DNA of 64,000 nt from CAYNVS01 sp964400725 (lineage in GTDB: Bacteria; Myxococcota_A; SURF-8; CAYNVS01), in contig CAYNVS010000002.1 in the NCBI GenBank assembly GCA_964400725.1, positions 139,817 through 203,816 of the forward strand, given 5' to 3'. Within the stretch, counting starts at the first letter, position 1, and each line of letters opens with the position of its first letter. Below, piece after piece: positions 9,287-18,514 of the stretch. Made by a program: the position numbers and the translations under genes. The notes under the pieces were generated by a model. It had not been told where the DNA came from. It did no database searches and saw nothing but the letters and a program-made list of their open reading frames with translations.

Positions 9287-11569
9287 TTATTCCGTCGTCT
9301 CTATATTGCCTGAATCCTCTTCCGCGGCCAGCATTCCGTCTTCGTTGATGGACGCCTCGATAATTCCAATCGTAAGATTGACGGCCTTGCTTACCTTCTG
9401 CCTGAACTGCTCGAAGTTTTTAATTCTTTGGTACGCGGTAATGACGCGCTCCTCGTTATGAGAATTTTCCTCCTGAAGTTCGTGATAGGCCGAGGAAATT
9501 TCGTCTTTCTCCTTAATCAGCTTGTTGATTTCTTCGCGGTGCTGATCTATCAAATCGGCGATTTCCTTCTCGAATCCTTCCTTCTGCTTGGCTAGCTCGG
9601 AAGCCTGCTTTTCGGCTCCTTCGGCGGCGACGCGCTTGATTTTGCTCTCGTAAAGCTGTATCGCGTCCGAAATTTCCTTCTCCATGTCCGCGATTTTCAC
9701 GCTCTTGGCCGCAAGCTCTTTTTCCAAGTCGGAAATCTTCGACTTGGCGGCGGCGTTTTCCTGCTGGCTCGCAAACAACGTTTCGGCGATTTTATTCTTT
9801 TCCTGCATGAGCGCGGAGAATTCTTCCTGCGTCTCTTCGAGCTTCTTCTTCAGCCTCTCGCCTTCGGTCTCCAGCTCGCGGATTTTGGCGGCGCCTCTGT
9901 CTTTTTCCTGCACCAGCATCCGGTTTTCCAGTTCCAGCGCGCTTATTTTGTTCGACTTCGCGTTGACGTCCAGCTTCAGCCTCTCCGATTCGGCGCGGAT
10001 TTCTTTCAGCTCCGAAATCGTCTTTTGCAGAGATTCCTTTTCCTGCTCAAGCTCGAACATGTTCCGCTCGGCGCTGGCTTTCTCGCTCTGCATTACCGCA
10101 AGCTGCTCCTTCATATCCTCGACCGAATTTCTCATGTCGAGGTTCGTCATTTCGAGCTCTTTCACCTGCTTCTGGAGCGCGTTGTTGTTCTGTACGTACT
10201 TGGCCAAATCCTCCGTCGCCTTTATCGCCTTCTTCTCCGTCTCGAATATGGACTTCTTAGCCGCCAAAAGCTGCTCTTCCATCTCCATAAGACGATTGCT
10301 TCTGTCTTCCATCGCGGAGTTGTACTCTTCGCGCAGTTTGGAAAGAACGTTCTCAAGGTCGGAGTGCTCGGAGGCGCTTTTGCGCAGAACCTCAAGCTCT
10401 CCCCTTACGCTGTCGAGCTCGGCCTTCAATTTGTTCGCGTCGCTTGTAGCCAGCCTGAACAGCGACTCGCTTTCCTCTTTGTCTTTTTCGTTTTTCGCAA
10501 GCTGGGCGTTCAACTCGTCGAGCTCTTTCGAGGCGGCGTTCAACTGTTCGAGAATGATTTGATATTCGTCCTCCGGACGGCTGTTCTCTTTCAGCTTTTT
10601 AAGCTGTTCCTCAAGGTCGGCGCAGGCACTTTTGGCGACGCTCGCCTCGGTTTTGTACTTTTCAAGCTCCGCCTTTATTTCCGAAACTTTCTCCTGCGAA
10701 GGCAGCTTTGAAAGCCTGTCTATCAAGTCTTGATTTTCGCGGATTTCGGAATCTTTGTGAGAAATTAGCGCTTGAAGATTTTTAAGCTCTTCGTCCTTTC
10801 CCGAAAGCGCGCTTTTGTACATTTCGTTCTGCCTGATGAGAAGCTCGTAATCGTCCCGGACGAGCTCCATTTTTCCCTTGTATTCCGCCGCCTCGCCCAG
10901 AGCTTTATCTTTTTCCTTCCTTAACGCCTCGATGTCGTTTTCAAGTTTGAAAATCTTCGACTCTTCGTCTTTCAGTCTGTCCTTCAGAGCCGTTATCTCG
11001 TCCATCAGCGGGGCTACGTCAACCCGCTCCATTTCGAGCTCGCGGTCGCGCTCGCGGGCGGTCATAAGGCGCTGGCGCGTCTCGACCATGTCTTCCAGTA
11101 TCTCTATGTCCTCCATCGCGGTGTCGGGAATATCGTTAATGTCCCGCGGCGCAGTTTCCTTGGATTCCGGAGGAGCGGGGGGAAGCGGAAGATCGATTTT
11201 AAACGCCTTTTTAAAAGAGTCCTTCAGCTGCTCCAATCCGTAGGGCTTTATCAAATAAAAATTCGCGCGCGCCTTAAGATTAAAATGCTTTTGCATTTCG
11301 TCTTTGTGCGAATTGGTTCCGGTAATGCCGAAGCCGGACTCGGCGAGTTCCGGAATTTTTTTGAGTTTGCTGTAAACCAGAAAGCCGCTCGCGTCCCCTA
11401 AATCCACGTCGACGATTACCAGCGAAGGAATTTTTTCCGACGCCAATCCGACCGCGTCCCCCCACTTGTCGCATAGAACCAAATCGACGTCGAAGCCTTT
11501 AAGCTCCGTCTTGAGGCGGTTGTACTGCCTAACGTCGGGATCTACCAGAAGAATTACTGTCTGTGCCAT
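9287..11569 (-). CDS. FrzS-like receiver domain with long coiled coil
   Basis: The protein has 760 residues. Residues 1-~125 form a response-regulator receiver domain with the acidic pair in LLVDPD (D10, D12), the phospho-acceptor D54 in VIVDVDLGD, T83 in ITGT and K108 in YLIKPYG. A Pro/Ala-rich linker (~126-150) leads into an almost uninterrupted charged coiled coil of about 570 residues and a short acidic tail. This order matches FrzS of Myxococcus, a polar cytoplasmic motility protein, and the segment GFLVYSKLKKIPEL resembles the FrzS receiver. FrzS itself has a degenerate receiver, whereas all canonical residues are kept here, so phosphorylation looks possible. It lies 55 bp upstream of the CHAT gene and 39 bp after the SCP2-like gene. 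No histidine kinase is nearby. Function in motility or polarity is inference. Confidence 0.75.
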   Translation of the reverse strand: MAQTVILLVDPDVRQYNRLKTELKGFDVDLVLCDKWGDAVGLASEKIPSLVIVDVDLGDASGFLVYSKLKKIPELAESGFGITGTNSHKDEMQKHFNLKARANFYLIKPYGLEQLKDSFKKAFKIDLPLPPAPPESKETAPRDINDIPDTAMEDIEILEDMVETRQRLMTARERDRELEMERVDVAPLMDEITALKDRLKDEESKIFKLENDIEALRKEKDKALGEAAEYKGKMELVRDDYELLIRQNEMYKSALSGKDEELKNLQALISHKDSEIRENQDLIDRLSKLPSQEKVSEIKAELEKYKTEASVAKSACADLEEQLKKLKENSRPEDEYQIILEQLNAASKELDELNAQLAKNEKDKEESESLFRLATSDANKLKAELDSVRGELEVLRKSASEHSDLENVLSKLREEYNSAMEDRSNRLMEMEEQLLAAKKSIFETEKKAIKATEDLAKYVQNNNALQKQVKELEMTNLDMRNSVEDMKEQLAVMQSEKASAERNMFELEQEKESLQKTISELKEIRAESERLKLDVNAKSNKISALELENRMLVQEKDRGAAKIRELETEGERLKKKLEETQEEFSALMQEKNKIAETLFASQQENAAAKSKISDLEKELAAKSVKIADMEKEISDAIQLYESKIKRVAAEGAEKQASELAKQKEGFEKEIADLIDQHREEINKLIKEKDEISSAYHELQEENSHNEERVITAYQRIKNFEQFRQKVSKAVNLTIGIIEASINEDGMLAAEEDSGNIETTE

Positions 11570-11608
11570 GGTATCCGCTTGCTTTCGTCTGTGGTTATAG
11601 CCTTGCCG

Positions 11609-12094
11609 CTACTTCTTTGACGCCGCTCTCCGCTTTTCTATTCCGCGCTTAATCGCTCCGGCGCTGCCGAACCCCTTTTTGGCCAAAAAGCCCATGACCG
11701 GGGCGCCGCACGCCAGAATGAGACCTAAATATCCTTTTAAAACCAAAGTCAAAACGCCGCTGTTTATTTTACGAAGAGCGACGTCCACTACCGGATCGTG
11801 CGAGGCTAAAATTTGCAGAAAAATCAAACCGGCCTGCCCCAAATCGTCGGTTTCAATCGCGACGAGTTTCTCCACGGCGCCGTTGGTAATGTAAAACTCG
11901 CAGTCCGAGCCTTTTTCGGGGACGCCGGAACGCGCTGCGGCCTTGCCGTTTTCTTTAATTATGTAATAGGGCGTATCGTCCCCCTCCAGCCGAAACTCTA
12001 CGCACGCGCCGTCTCTAAGGTGTCCTAATGCCTTGCGTATTACCGGCTTAGTCTCGACAAAATTTTTAATATCAATAAAATATTTGTTATCCAT
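11609..12094 (-). CDS. SCP2-like (sterol-carrier-type) domain protein
   Basis: This 161-residue protein resembles SCP2-type lipid-binding domains. It has a central beta-rich stretch (ACVEFRLEGDDTPYYIIKENG, then DCEFYITNGAVEKLV) followed by amphipathic helices, a hydrophobic segment LGLILACGAPVMGF and a basic C-terminus (KRGIEKRRAASKK). The closest bacterial relatives are stand-alone SCP2 proteins of about this length that are thought to bind fatty or acyl ligands. It would be the first gene of the minus-strand set continuing into the FrzS-like, CHAT and flavo-diiron genes. The ligand cannot be predicted, and the family call rests on fold-like pattern rather than a catalytic motif. Confidence 0.5.
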   Translation of the reverse strand: MDNKYFIDIKNFVETKPVIRKALGHLRDGACVEFRLEGDDTPYYIIKENGKAAARSGVPEKGSDCEFYITNGAVEKLVAIETDDLGQAGLIFLQILASHDPVVDVALRKINSGVLTLVLKGYLGLILACGAPVMGFLAKKGFGSAGAIKRGIEKRRAASKK

Positions 12095-12437
12095 TCAAGC
12101 AATCTCCGAAAACTTCGTTAAATAGAATCATGCAACTCTTATAAATAGCATGAATGATAGGATAGAGCAAAATATTTTTGCCGCGCTTTTCTATAGCGGT
12201 TTTTAACGGTTTTGTCTTTTAATTTTTTGGCAAAAGATTTTGCAAACCGTTATAGACGTCTCCTCTTTCCTCCGCGTATCTCGGCGCTCCGCGTTTTTTT
12301 TAGCAAAAAACGGCAATGAGTCAGCGTTTTTGCCGCCATAAATCATAAAAATGTTGCAAATCTTTGCGCCGGGTTTAAAATTTAAAAACTAAAACTCAGG
12401 CATAAATTAAAAACGCCTTTTTAACCGAGAATTTCGC
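12095..12437. other. Divergent intergenic region, 343 bp
   Basis: This A/T-rich gap separates the minus-strand SCP2-like operon from the plus-strand DsbA-like gene, so it should hold promoters for both. An inverted repeat (AACGGTTTT near 12207 and AAACCGTTA near 12247) could fold. A plausible plus promoter is listed separately. No convincing minus promoter or coding region was found. Confidence 0.5.
12354..12381 (+). promoter_or_regulatory. Possible sigma70 promoter for the DsbA-like gene
   Basis: TTGCAA (12354-12359) and TAAAAT (12376-12381) are separated by 16 bp, about 55 bp before the start codon at 12438. They match the consensus at 4/6 and 5/6 positions. The evidence is pattern only. 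Confidence 0.4.
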
Positions 12438-14444
12438 ATGACGAACGATAATCGCCGCCCTTACGCTCTTGCGTTTCTTATCGTTTTCGCGGCATGTCTG
12501 CCGGTTTTCGCCGCGGACGACGACGCGGACTTTTTAAACATGAAAAAGTGTAAAATCGACAAGATGGACGACTGCCCCTCAGGCCCGAAAAACAAAAAGA
12601 AAAAGGACGAAAAGCCTTCGCAGAAAAAAAGCGATAAAAAAGACAAATCGGACGCCAAAGAAACCAAAAAAGAGCCGAACAAAGAAGCTTCGGTTAAAAT
12701 CACCGGCGCGCCCGAAGGAGCGACCGTAGAAATATTCTCGCTTGACGCGGACGGCAAAAAAGCCGCGGAATGCAAGCTGCCGTGTTCGCTTGCGCTTCCG
12801 GAAGGAAAATACTCGGCCAAAGCGATGCACGCGGACGACGGAAACTTAATAAGCCGCGAGTTCTCGGCGCGGCCGGGAGAAGAAACCGCCATAGAGCTCG
12901 CTTTGACCAAATTCGGGAAACTCTTCGTTTTCGGTCGAAATAAAGGCGTAGCGGTAACGGTTTTCCGCGCCGACGGCAAAAACAAAACAAAACAAATTCC
13001 GTTCTATTTGGAAGACGTCCCCTGCGCTTCCAGCGTCGGACTGCGCTTGAACGCATGGCCGTTTAACAAACTTTTGCTTTTTAAATCCGTTTATATCGAA
13101 TGCGGCAAAACGGCGGAAGTAGAGATAATTCCAATGCTTGGGCTTTACAAGAATTTTCCTCAGCCCTTTATAAAAAACGGCGCGCTGTGGAAAGCCGGCG
13201 TTCCGCCGCACGCGCCCGCGTTAGGGGCGCAAGCGAAAGACGCGAAAATCACAATTGTTTGGTTCGCCGACCTCTCCGACCCGATTTCGCAGACCGAAAA
13301 GAAATCAATAGACGTCGCAATGTCGCGCTTCGGCGGCAAGATAAGAATAATATTCAGGCATTATCCAGTCAAAATGATTCATTTGCCCAAAACCGACGGC
13401 GGCAAAGACGTCAAAGAAACGCCTAACGCGCCGATATTGGCCTCCCGCGCCGCCGCCGCGGTTATGAAATTAGGCGGAAGCGACAAGTTCTGGAAATTTA
13501 TCGATATTTTGCTTAACGACGACGCGGGCTGGAAGACGCTTAAAGACGCGGAAATGAAGAGCGCGTTTTCGCAAATGGCGCAAAAAGCGGGCGTGAATAA
13601 AGCCGATTTCGATAAATTGACGGAAAATTTTCCCGGCGAGCTTGACGATCAGATTGAATTGGACATAAAAGAGGCGCTTGGTTTCGGCCTTACCGGAAAT
13701 ACTCTTTTCGTCAACGGCGCTTATACGCTCGAAACAAGCATGGCCTCGGAGTGGCTGCCGGGTTTCATCGAAACCAAAATACTCCCGAATATAACTGAAA
13801 AATTAAAGGGTTCCGCGCCGACAGACGATATTTACGCCGAGCTGGTAAAGAACGCGTTTGAACCGCAAAGCCTCGAAGAGACGCTCTCCGGGCAAAAGCC
13901 CGAAGGCGGCGACATAACCCTGAACGCGCCGATGAAAGGAAACCCAGACGCTAAAATAACAATTATTCAGATTTCGGATTTCCAATGCCCGTTCTGCGCC
14001 AAAGTAGAAAAAACCATTGACGAAATCATGCGCGATTACAAAGGAAAGGTCAAGCTGTACTGGATTAATTACCCGCTTCCCTTTCATACGCTCGGCAAAC
14101 GCGCCGCAATCGCCGCTCTCGCCGCCGGCGAACAAGGAAAATTTTGGGAAATGCACAAAATGCTTATGGACGTGCAGGGCGATTGGGCTTATGAAAAAGA
14201 ATCCGAAGTCGATAAAAAATTTATTGAATACGCCGCCGCGGCAAAATTTGACGTGGAGCGTTTTAAAAAAGAGCTTGAAAACCGGAATTACGAGGATTTG
14301 TTGGAAACGGACAAGAAAAAAGCGGTTGGAATGGGAATAAACGGCACGCCGACATTTCTAATAAACGGAATCAAACTCGAAGGAGCGCAGCCTTACGGCG
14401 AGTTTAAAAAAGTAATCGAAGCGGAATTAAAAAACACCAAATAA
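12438..14444 (+). CDS. Exported PEGA plus tandem DsbA-like thioredoxin-fold protein
   Basis: This is a 668-residue exported protein. A signal peptide (residues 1-25, cleaved near VFA-AD) is followed by a Lys/Asp-rich low-complexity stretch (~35-80) and a PEGA-like domain (VKITGAPEGATVEIFSL, then LPEGKYSAKA). Two DsbA/DsbG-like thioredoxin folds come next. The first (~265-460) starts with ITIVWFADLSDPIS and has lost the CxxC, although it keeps the GNTLFVNGAY cis-Pro-type loop region. The second (~495-665) is intact: DFQCPFC with C517 and C520, and GINGTPTFLING with the cis-Pro. It probably acts as a periplasmic disulfide oxidoreductase or isomerase, with the first domain acting as a structural or substrate-binding module. 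It is followed 69 bp later by a radical SAM gene. Confidence 0.82.
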   Translation: MTNDNRRPYALAFLIVFAACLPVFAADDDADFLNMKKCKIDKMDDCPSGPKNKKKKDEKPSQKKSDKKDKSDAKETKKEPNKEASVKITGAPEGATVEIFSLDADGKKAAECKLPCSLALPEGKYSAKAMHADDGNLISREFSARPGEETAIELALTKFGKLFVFGRNKGVAVTVFRADGKNKTKQIPFYLEDVPCASSVGLRLNAWPFNKLLLFKSVYIECGKTAEVEIIPMLGLYKNFPQPFIKNGALWKAGVPPHAPALGAQAKDAKITIVWFADLSDPISQTEKKSIDVAMSRFGGKIRIIFRHYPVKMIHLPKTDGGKDVKETPNAPILASRAAAAVMKLGGSDKFWKFIDILLNDDAGWKTLKDAEMKSAFSQMAQKAGVNKADFDKLTENFPGELDDQIELDIKEALGFGLTGNTLFVNGAYTLETSMASEWLPGFIETKILPNITEKLKGSAPTDDIYAELVKNAFEPQSLEETLSGQKPEGGDITLNAPMKGNPDAKITIIQISDFQCPFCAKVEKTIDEIMRDYKGKVKLYWINYPLPFHTLGKRAAIAALAAGEQGKFWEMHKMLMDVQGDWAYEKESEVDKKFIEYAAAAKFDVERFKKELENRNYEDLLETDKKKAVGMGINGTPTFLINGIKLEGAQPYGEFKKVIEAELKNTK

Positions 14445-14513
14445 CTCGGCTTATATCGCTTATTGTCGCGCGCATAAACGCCTATATAACGCAATTGGAA
14501 CGACGCGGAGAAA

Positions 14514-15479
14514 ATGCAGGATTCGCTTTTTTTAAAACCGAAGGATTACTCGATAAAGAGGCTTGAATTTCATCTTGTTCAAAAATGCGTCTGCTCGTGC
14601 GTTTTTTGCTCCGAGCAAACCAGAATGAACGCCTTTAAAAACGACGAATTCTCTTACGAAGAGGCCGTCGAGATTTTGATAAAATTCGCGGAAGAAGGGG
14701 TTAAACATTTAAACGTAACCGGCGGAGAGCCGACGCTTTTTCCGCAGCTGCCGCAGCTTCTCAATAAGGCGAAATCGCTGGGTTATACAACCTACATGGC
14801 CACCAACGGCGTTAAAACTAAAAGCACAGATTATTTTGTAAAAATAGCGCCAAGCCTCGACGAGCTCTGCCTTTCGGTTCACGCCGCGGACGCTAAAACC
14901 CACGACTCGCTGACCGGTTTGGCCGGCAGCTTTGACGGTTTGATGAAAACGCTCGACAACGCGCAAAAATATTGCGATATAACCAAAATGAAATTGTTCT
15001 TTAATTCCGTCGCGTCGCGGCGCAACGCCGAAGACGTTTGGAAGGTTGTAAATCTTGCGGCGGAACGCGGCGCCGCAGGGTGTTTAATATCAAGCCTCGC
15101 GCCGGAAGGCGAAGGGCTTAAAAATTACCGCAATTTGGCGCTCCGTTTCGCCGATTGGCCTCTGACGGCGGACAAATGCGTAAAAGCGCTCGGCAAAGCG
15201 TCCGCGTCGCTTCGTTTCTTTTCAGTTCCGACGTGCCTTTTGGGAGAACATCGAATAATGTCGAACGATTTATATTTCGACCCGCGCATAACGGTAGAAA
15301 GAATCGCTCTGCCGAACGGCGAAAAAGGGACGGCCGTATTCCGCTCTTTCAAGGCCGCCCGCGGAAGGGTTCTCGCAGCCGCCTGCCAGGGCTGCCGATA
15401 TAACAAAACGTGCATGGGGGCGTTCGCGGAACACTTAAAAACTTTTCCGGAAGACGAGCGCCTTTTGAAACCGCTTTAA
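14514..15479 (+). CDS. Radical SAM protein with C-terminal Cys cluster
   Basis: This 321-residue radical SAM enzyme has the CX3CX2C cluster at C25, C29 and C32 (KCVCSCVFC) and the SAM-binding GGEP motif in NVTGGEPTLFPQ. Conserved barrel strands follow (TYMATNG, ELCLSVHA). The C-terminus has ACQGCRYNKTCMG, a CX2CX5C pattern like the auxiliary cluster of SPASM/Twitch proteins, suggesting a second Fe-S centre. The start ATG at 14514 has GGAG upstream. It lies 69 bp downstream of the DsbA-like gene, with no obvious terminator between. No precursor peptide was recognised beside it, so the substrate is unknown. It could modify a peptide or a small molecule. Confidence 0.85.
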   Translation: MQDSLFLKPKDYSIKRLEFHLVQKCVCSCVFCSEQTRMNAFKNDEFSYEEAVEILIKFAEEGVKHLNVTGGEPTLFPQLPQLLNKAKSLGYTTYMATNGVKTKSTDYFVKIAPSLDELCLSVHAADAKTHDSLTGLAGSFDGLMKTLDNAQKYCDITKMKLFFNSVASRRNAEDVWKVVNLAAERGAAGCLISSLAPEGEGLKNYRNLALRFADWPLTADKCVKALGKASASLRFFSVPTCLLGEHRIMSNDLYFDPRITVERIALPNGEKGTAVFRSFKAARGRVLAAACQGCRYNKTCMGAFAEHLKTFPEDERLLKPL

Positions 15480-15592
15480 ACGCCTGCGAACGACGCGGGA
15501 AAACGCTTCAATACATTTTGAACCGATTGAAAACGCCGCGTCAAAACTCAAATTTTATTAATATTTTGAGCGAAAATAAAAGACGTATTTAG

Positions 15593-15620
15593 TTGACACG
15601 AAATAACTCTTTACTATAAT
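15593..15620 (+). promoter_or_regulatory. Near-consensus sigma70 promoter for the FHA gene
   Basis: TTGACA (15593-15598) and TATAAT (15615-15620) are both perfect hexamers, separated by 16 bp. Transcription would start near 15627, giving a ~65-nt leader. An AAGGGAGGAG ribosome-binding site lies just before the ATG at 15693. Confidence 0.85.
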
Positions 15621-15692
15621 TCCAAAAGCGTACTTTTAGTTTTACAGTAGTATAAATATGTGCGGCCGTTAGAAAATCTCAAGGGAGGAGTT

Positions 15693-18497
15693 ATGTCCGA
15701 CGAGAAAGACAAAAAATTTGATGGCAGCGTTCCCTTCGAGGACGATGACGAAGGTTATTTATCCGAAAGTACAGTCGTCGATCAGGACGTGCTTAAAAAA
15801 GTTTCGCAGAGGTTGACCGAACCGGCCGCGCCGACCGCGCCCCGCGTCGCCCCGCCGGCCGCCGCCGCGCCGCAAAAGCTCCCCTCGCCCATTGCCGAGG
15901 CGGAAATTTTGGAAGAAGAAGAAAAAAAACCGGCCGCTCCGCAACCCGCGACCGTCGTTCCGCCGCCCAAACCGGCAGCGCGCACGGCGCCCGCGCCGCA
16001 ACCCGTAAAAATGCCGGCCGTGGACGCGACGGAAATCGAACCGCCCAGCATGGCCGACGAAAAGACGGTTATCATCTCAAGCGACGACGGCAAGGACAAA
16101 GAGCTTCTTCCGCCCGCTAAAATAGTAGTATTGGAAGGCCCGAAAGCCGACGTGGGCAAGGAATACGAAATAACCTTCAACGAAGTTTTCTTCGGCAGAG
16201 GAATTGAAAACGATTTCGTCATATCCGATCCGTCCATTTCGCGCAAGCATTTCCGCATCAGAAGGCGTTTCGACGACTACATTATAGTCGATTTGGGCAG
16301 CGGCAACGGCACAAGCGTAAACGGCGTCCGCATTACAGAAGCGGAGCTTCACACCGAGGACATAATTCAGTCCGGCAACAGCAAAATGCAGTTCATCGAC
16401 TATAACGAGCGGAAACTGCTGGCCGAACTAGGCAAACCGGTCGCGCCCAAAGAGCCGAAAATAGCGCTTAAACCCTCGACGCCCGCCGAGCCGGTCGCGC
16501 CGCAGGTATATCAGGCAAAAACGCAGCTGCAAATGCAGGCCGCGGTTCCCGAACACGAGCGCGCCCAGCCGATAGCGCAAAAAACCCAGCTTATGATGCC
16601 GGGAATGGTTTTGCCCGAAGCGCCGAAGGTTGAACCGGCTCCTCCGCCGGCGCAAAAGCCGACGGTGGAAATACCGCCCGTTAAAAAGCCGGAACCCGCT
16701 CCCGAGCCCAAACCCGAACCTAAGCCGGAGCCGAAGCCTGAACCTAAGCCCGAATCCAAACCCAAGCCTAAACCCGAACCGGCTCCGGCGCCCAAACCAG
16801 CCCCGCCGGTAATCGAAAAGAAACCCGCGGCTCCCGCGCCGTCCATCAAGCTGGAAACAAAGCCGGAACCGAAAAAAGAGGAGAAATTCGCCGGCACGCG
16901 CGAATTGGAAATGGACGCGGAGAAGCCCATCGAGCTGATGGAGCCCAGAAGACCGACCGGCGGAGCCGTCCCCGGCCCGACGCACCGCAAGACTACCGCC
17001 ATGCAGGCTCAGCGCCGCTCAAGCGTCGCTCCCTTCGTCATTATCGCAGCGATAGCGCTGGCGGCGATACTCGTCGGCTATTACTACCTAGGCGGCAAAA
17101 ACAAAACGGCCGAAACTACCGAGCCGTCGCTCTTGCAGCAGGTTGCGCAGCAGCCGTCCCCGAAGGACGAAATGAAGGAGAAAGTAAACGACCTGCTTGG
17201 CAAGGCCGATTCAGACATGCTCAACAAGGCGTTCGACCGAGCAATCGACGGATATAAAGCCGTGCTCGCCTTCGACGCCAACAACGAAAAAGCGCGCGAC
17301 GGACAGATTCGCGCCCAAAGCGAGCTTTACAACAAGAAATACATGGAGGACGCGAAGGACTTTATCGCGAAGAAAAACCAGACGCAGGCCGAAATGCTGC
17401 TGGTTAAAATCGAAGACAAATCGGTGTTTTACGCAGACGCGCAAAAAATCCTGAATGAAATCTGGGATAAAAAGTACGCCTCCAAAATCGCCGAAGCGAA
17501 AAAACTAATCGAGCGGAAAAAGACGGACAACGCCAAAGCGATTTTAAACGCGATTTTGGCTTCCAGCCCCAACTACGAGCCCGCCAAGCAGCTGCTCTTC
17601 CAAGTGGACGAAGGCGCCAAGCTGGCGGAAGAGAAAAAGAAGCGGGAAGAAGCCGAGAAACAGGCCGCTCTCGAAGAAAAGCTGCGCAAGGAAAAAGAGC
17701 AGAAGGAGCTGAAAGAACAGCAGGACGCGGCCAAGAAGAAAGAAAAAGAAACCGACCAGCCAATCGTCCGCGATAAAAAGAAGGAAACCGCCGAAAAGCC
17801 GCCTCAGGAGGAAGAGGACGAAGGAATAATCAGGCGCGTCAAGAAAACCGACAAAACCGTAAAAGAAGAGGAATCGCCCAAGGAAGAAGCGAAAGAAGAA
17901 TCCGGCGGCGGCGCTAGAACCGTTACCAACGCCGACGTTGACAACGCCGTATCAATGTTCAAACAAGGGGACGCGGAAGGATGCGCAACCGAGCTGCAAA
18001 GCGTTTCCTCCGGCAAAGGGCCTAAGCCCGTTATTTCCCGCGCGCAAAAAACGCTCGCCGACGTCCGCGAATTTTTAAGCGCCTACGAGTCCGGAACGAG
18101 CGAGGCGAAGAAAAAGAACGCCAAAGAAGCGATAAAAGGGCTGAAAAAGGCCGAGGGACTTGAAAGCAAAATCGCGGGCGGATCGTCGAGCTACGCGAAA
18201 GAAATCAAAGACAAGCTAGGAGCCATGTACGCCCAGCGCGGCGCGGAAGCTCTGGCCGAAGGAAATTTGCCGGAAGCCTACGACGCCTTCCAGCTCTGCA
18301 TGAAATACGATTCGGGCAACAAGCAGGCCGAAAAAGGGCTTCAAAAGCTCGAAAAGGAAGCGAAGAAACTTTACTTTGAGGCGTACGCGATAAAAGATTC
18401 CAACGCGGGCGAGGCGCAGGATAAACTGAAGACTATTTTAAAAATCGTGCCCTCGGACAACGAATGGTACGGAAAAGCCAAAGCTCTGCTTAAATAA
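15693..18497 (+). CDS. FHA domain, Pro-rich linker, transmembrane, TPR-type protein
   Basis: This is a 934-residue protein. The start was set at ATG 15693 because GGGAGGAG sits 2 bp upstream of its TTATG; an in-frame GTG at 15660 lacks a site. The N-terminal ~135 residues are acidic then Pro/Ala-rich. An FHA domain follows (~140-240: FFGRGIENDFVISDPSISRKH, then LGSGNGTSVNG), which binds phosphothreonine peptides. A PEPKPEPKP low-complexity stretch precedes one transmembrane helix (~446-468). After it come helical repeats with TPR character, a Lys/Glu coiled coil and further TPR-like repeats. The likely topology is a cytoplasmic FHA domain and a periplasmic repeat region. It probably reads Ser/Thr kinase signalling at the membrane, but no kinase is in the window. 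A strong terminator follows it. Confidence 0.85.
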   Translation: MSDEKDKKFDGSVPFEDDDEGYLSESTVVDQDVLKKVSQRLTEPAAPTAPRVAPPAAAAPQKLPSPIAEAEILEEEEKKPAAPQPATVVPPPKPAARTAPAPQPVKMPAVDATEIEPPSMADEKTVIISSDDGKDKELLPPAKIVVLEGPKADVGKEYEITFNEVFFGRGIENDFVISDPSISRKHFRIRRRFDDYIIVDLGSGNGTSVNGVRITEAELHTEDIIQSGNSKMQFIDYNERKLLAELGKPVAPKEPKIALKPSTPAEPVAPQVYQAKTQLQMQAAVPEHERAQPIAQKTQLMMPGMVLPEAPKVEPAPPPAQKPTVEIPPVKKPEPAPEPKPEPKPEPKPEPKPESKPKPKPEPAPAPKPAPPVIEKKPAAPAPSIKLETKPEPKKEEKFAGTRELEMDAEKPIELMEPRRPTGGAVPGPTHRKTTAMQAQRRSSVAPFVIIAAIALAAILVGYYYLGGKNKTAETTEPSLLQQVAQQPSPKDEMKEKVNDLLGKADSDMLNKAFDRAIDGYKAVLAFDANNEKARDGQIRAQSELYNKKYMEDAKDFIAKKNQTQAEMLLVKIEDKSVFYADAQKILNEIWDKKYASKIAEAKKLIERKKTDNAKAILNAILASSPNYEPAKQLLFQVDEGAKLAEEKKKREEAEKQAALEEKLRKEKEQKELKEQQDAAKKKEKETDQPIVRDKKKETAEKPPQEEEDEGIIRRVKKTDKTVKEEESPKEEAKEESGGGARTVTNADVDNAVSMFKQGDAEGCATELQSVSSGKGPKPVISRAQKTLADVREFLSAYESGTSEAKKKNAKEAIKGLKKAEGLESKIAGGSSSYAKEIKDKLGAMYAQRGAEALAEGNLPEAYDAFQLCMKYDSGNKQAEKGLQKLEKEAKKLYFEAYAIKDSNAGEAQDKLKTILKIVPSDNEWYGKAKALLK

Positions 18498-18514
18498 TTC
18501 GCGTCTTTTCAACG

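Noticed and set aside
9684..10711. Ser/Phe- and Leu-rich plus frames opposite the FrzS-like gene
   Set aside because: They are shadows of the Lys/Glu coiled coil on the other strand.
16690..16800. Short tandem repeats considered as a CRISPR-like array
   Set aside because: They are in-frame codons for Pro-Glu-Pro-Lys repeats with no spacers of constant size.
16428..17002. Minus-strand frames of Gly/Arg/Leu repeats
   Set aside because: They are antisense shadows of the PEPKPEPKP linker in the FHA protein.
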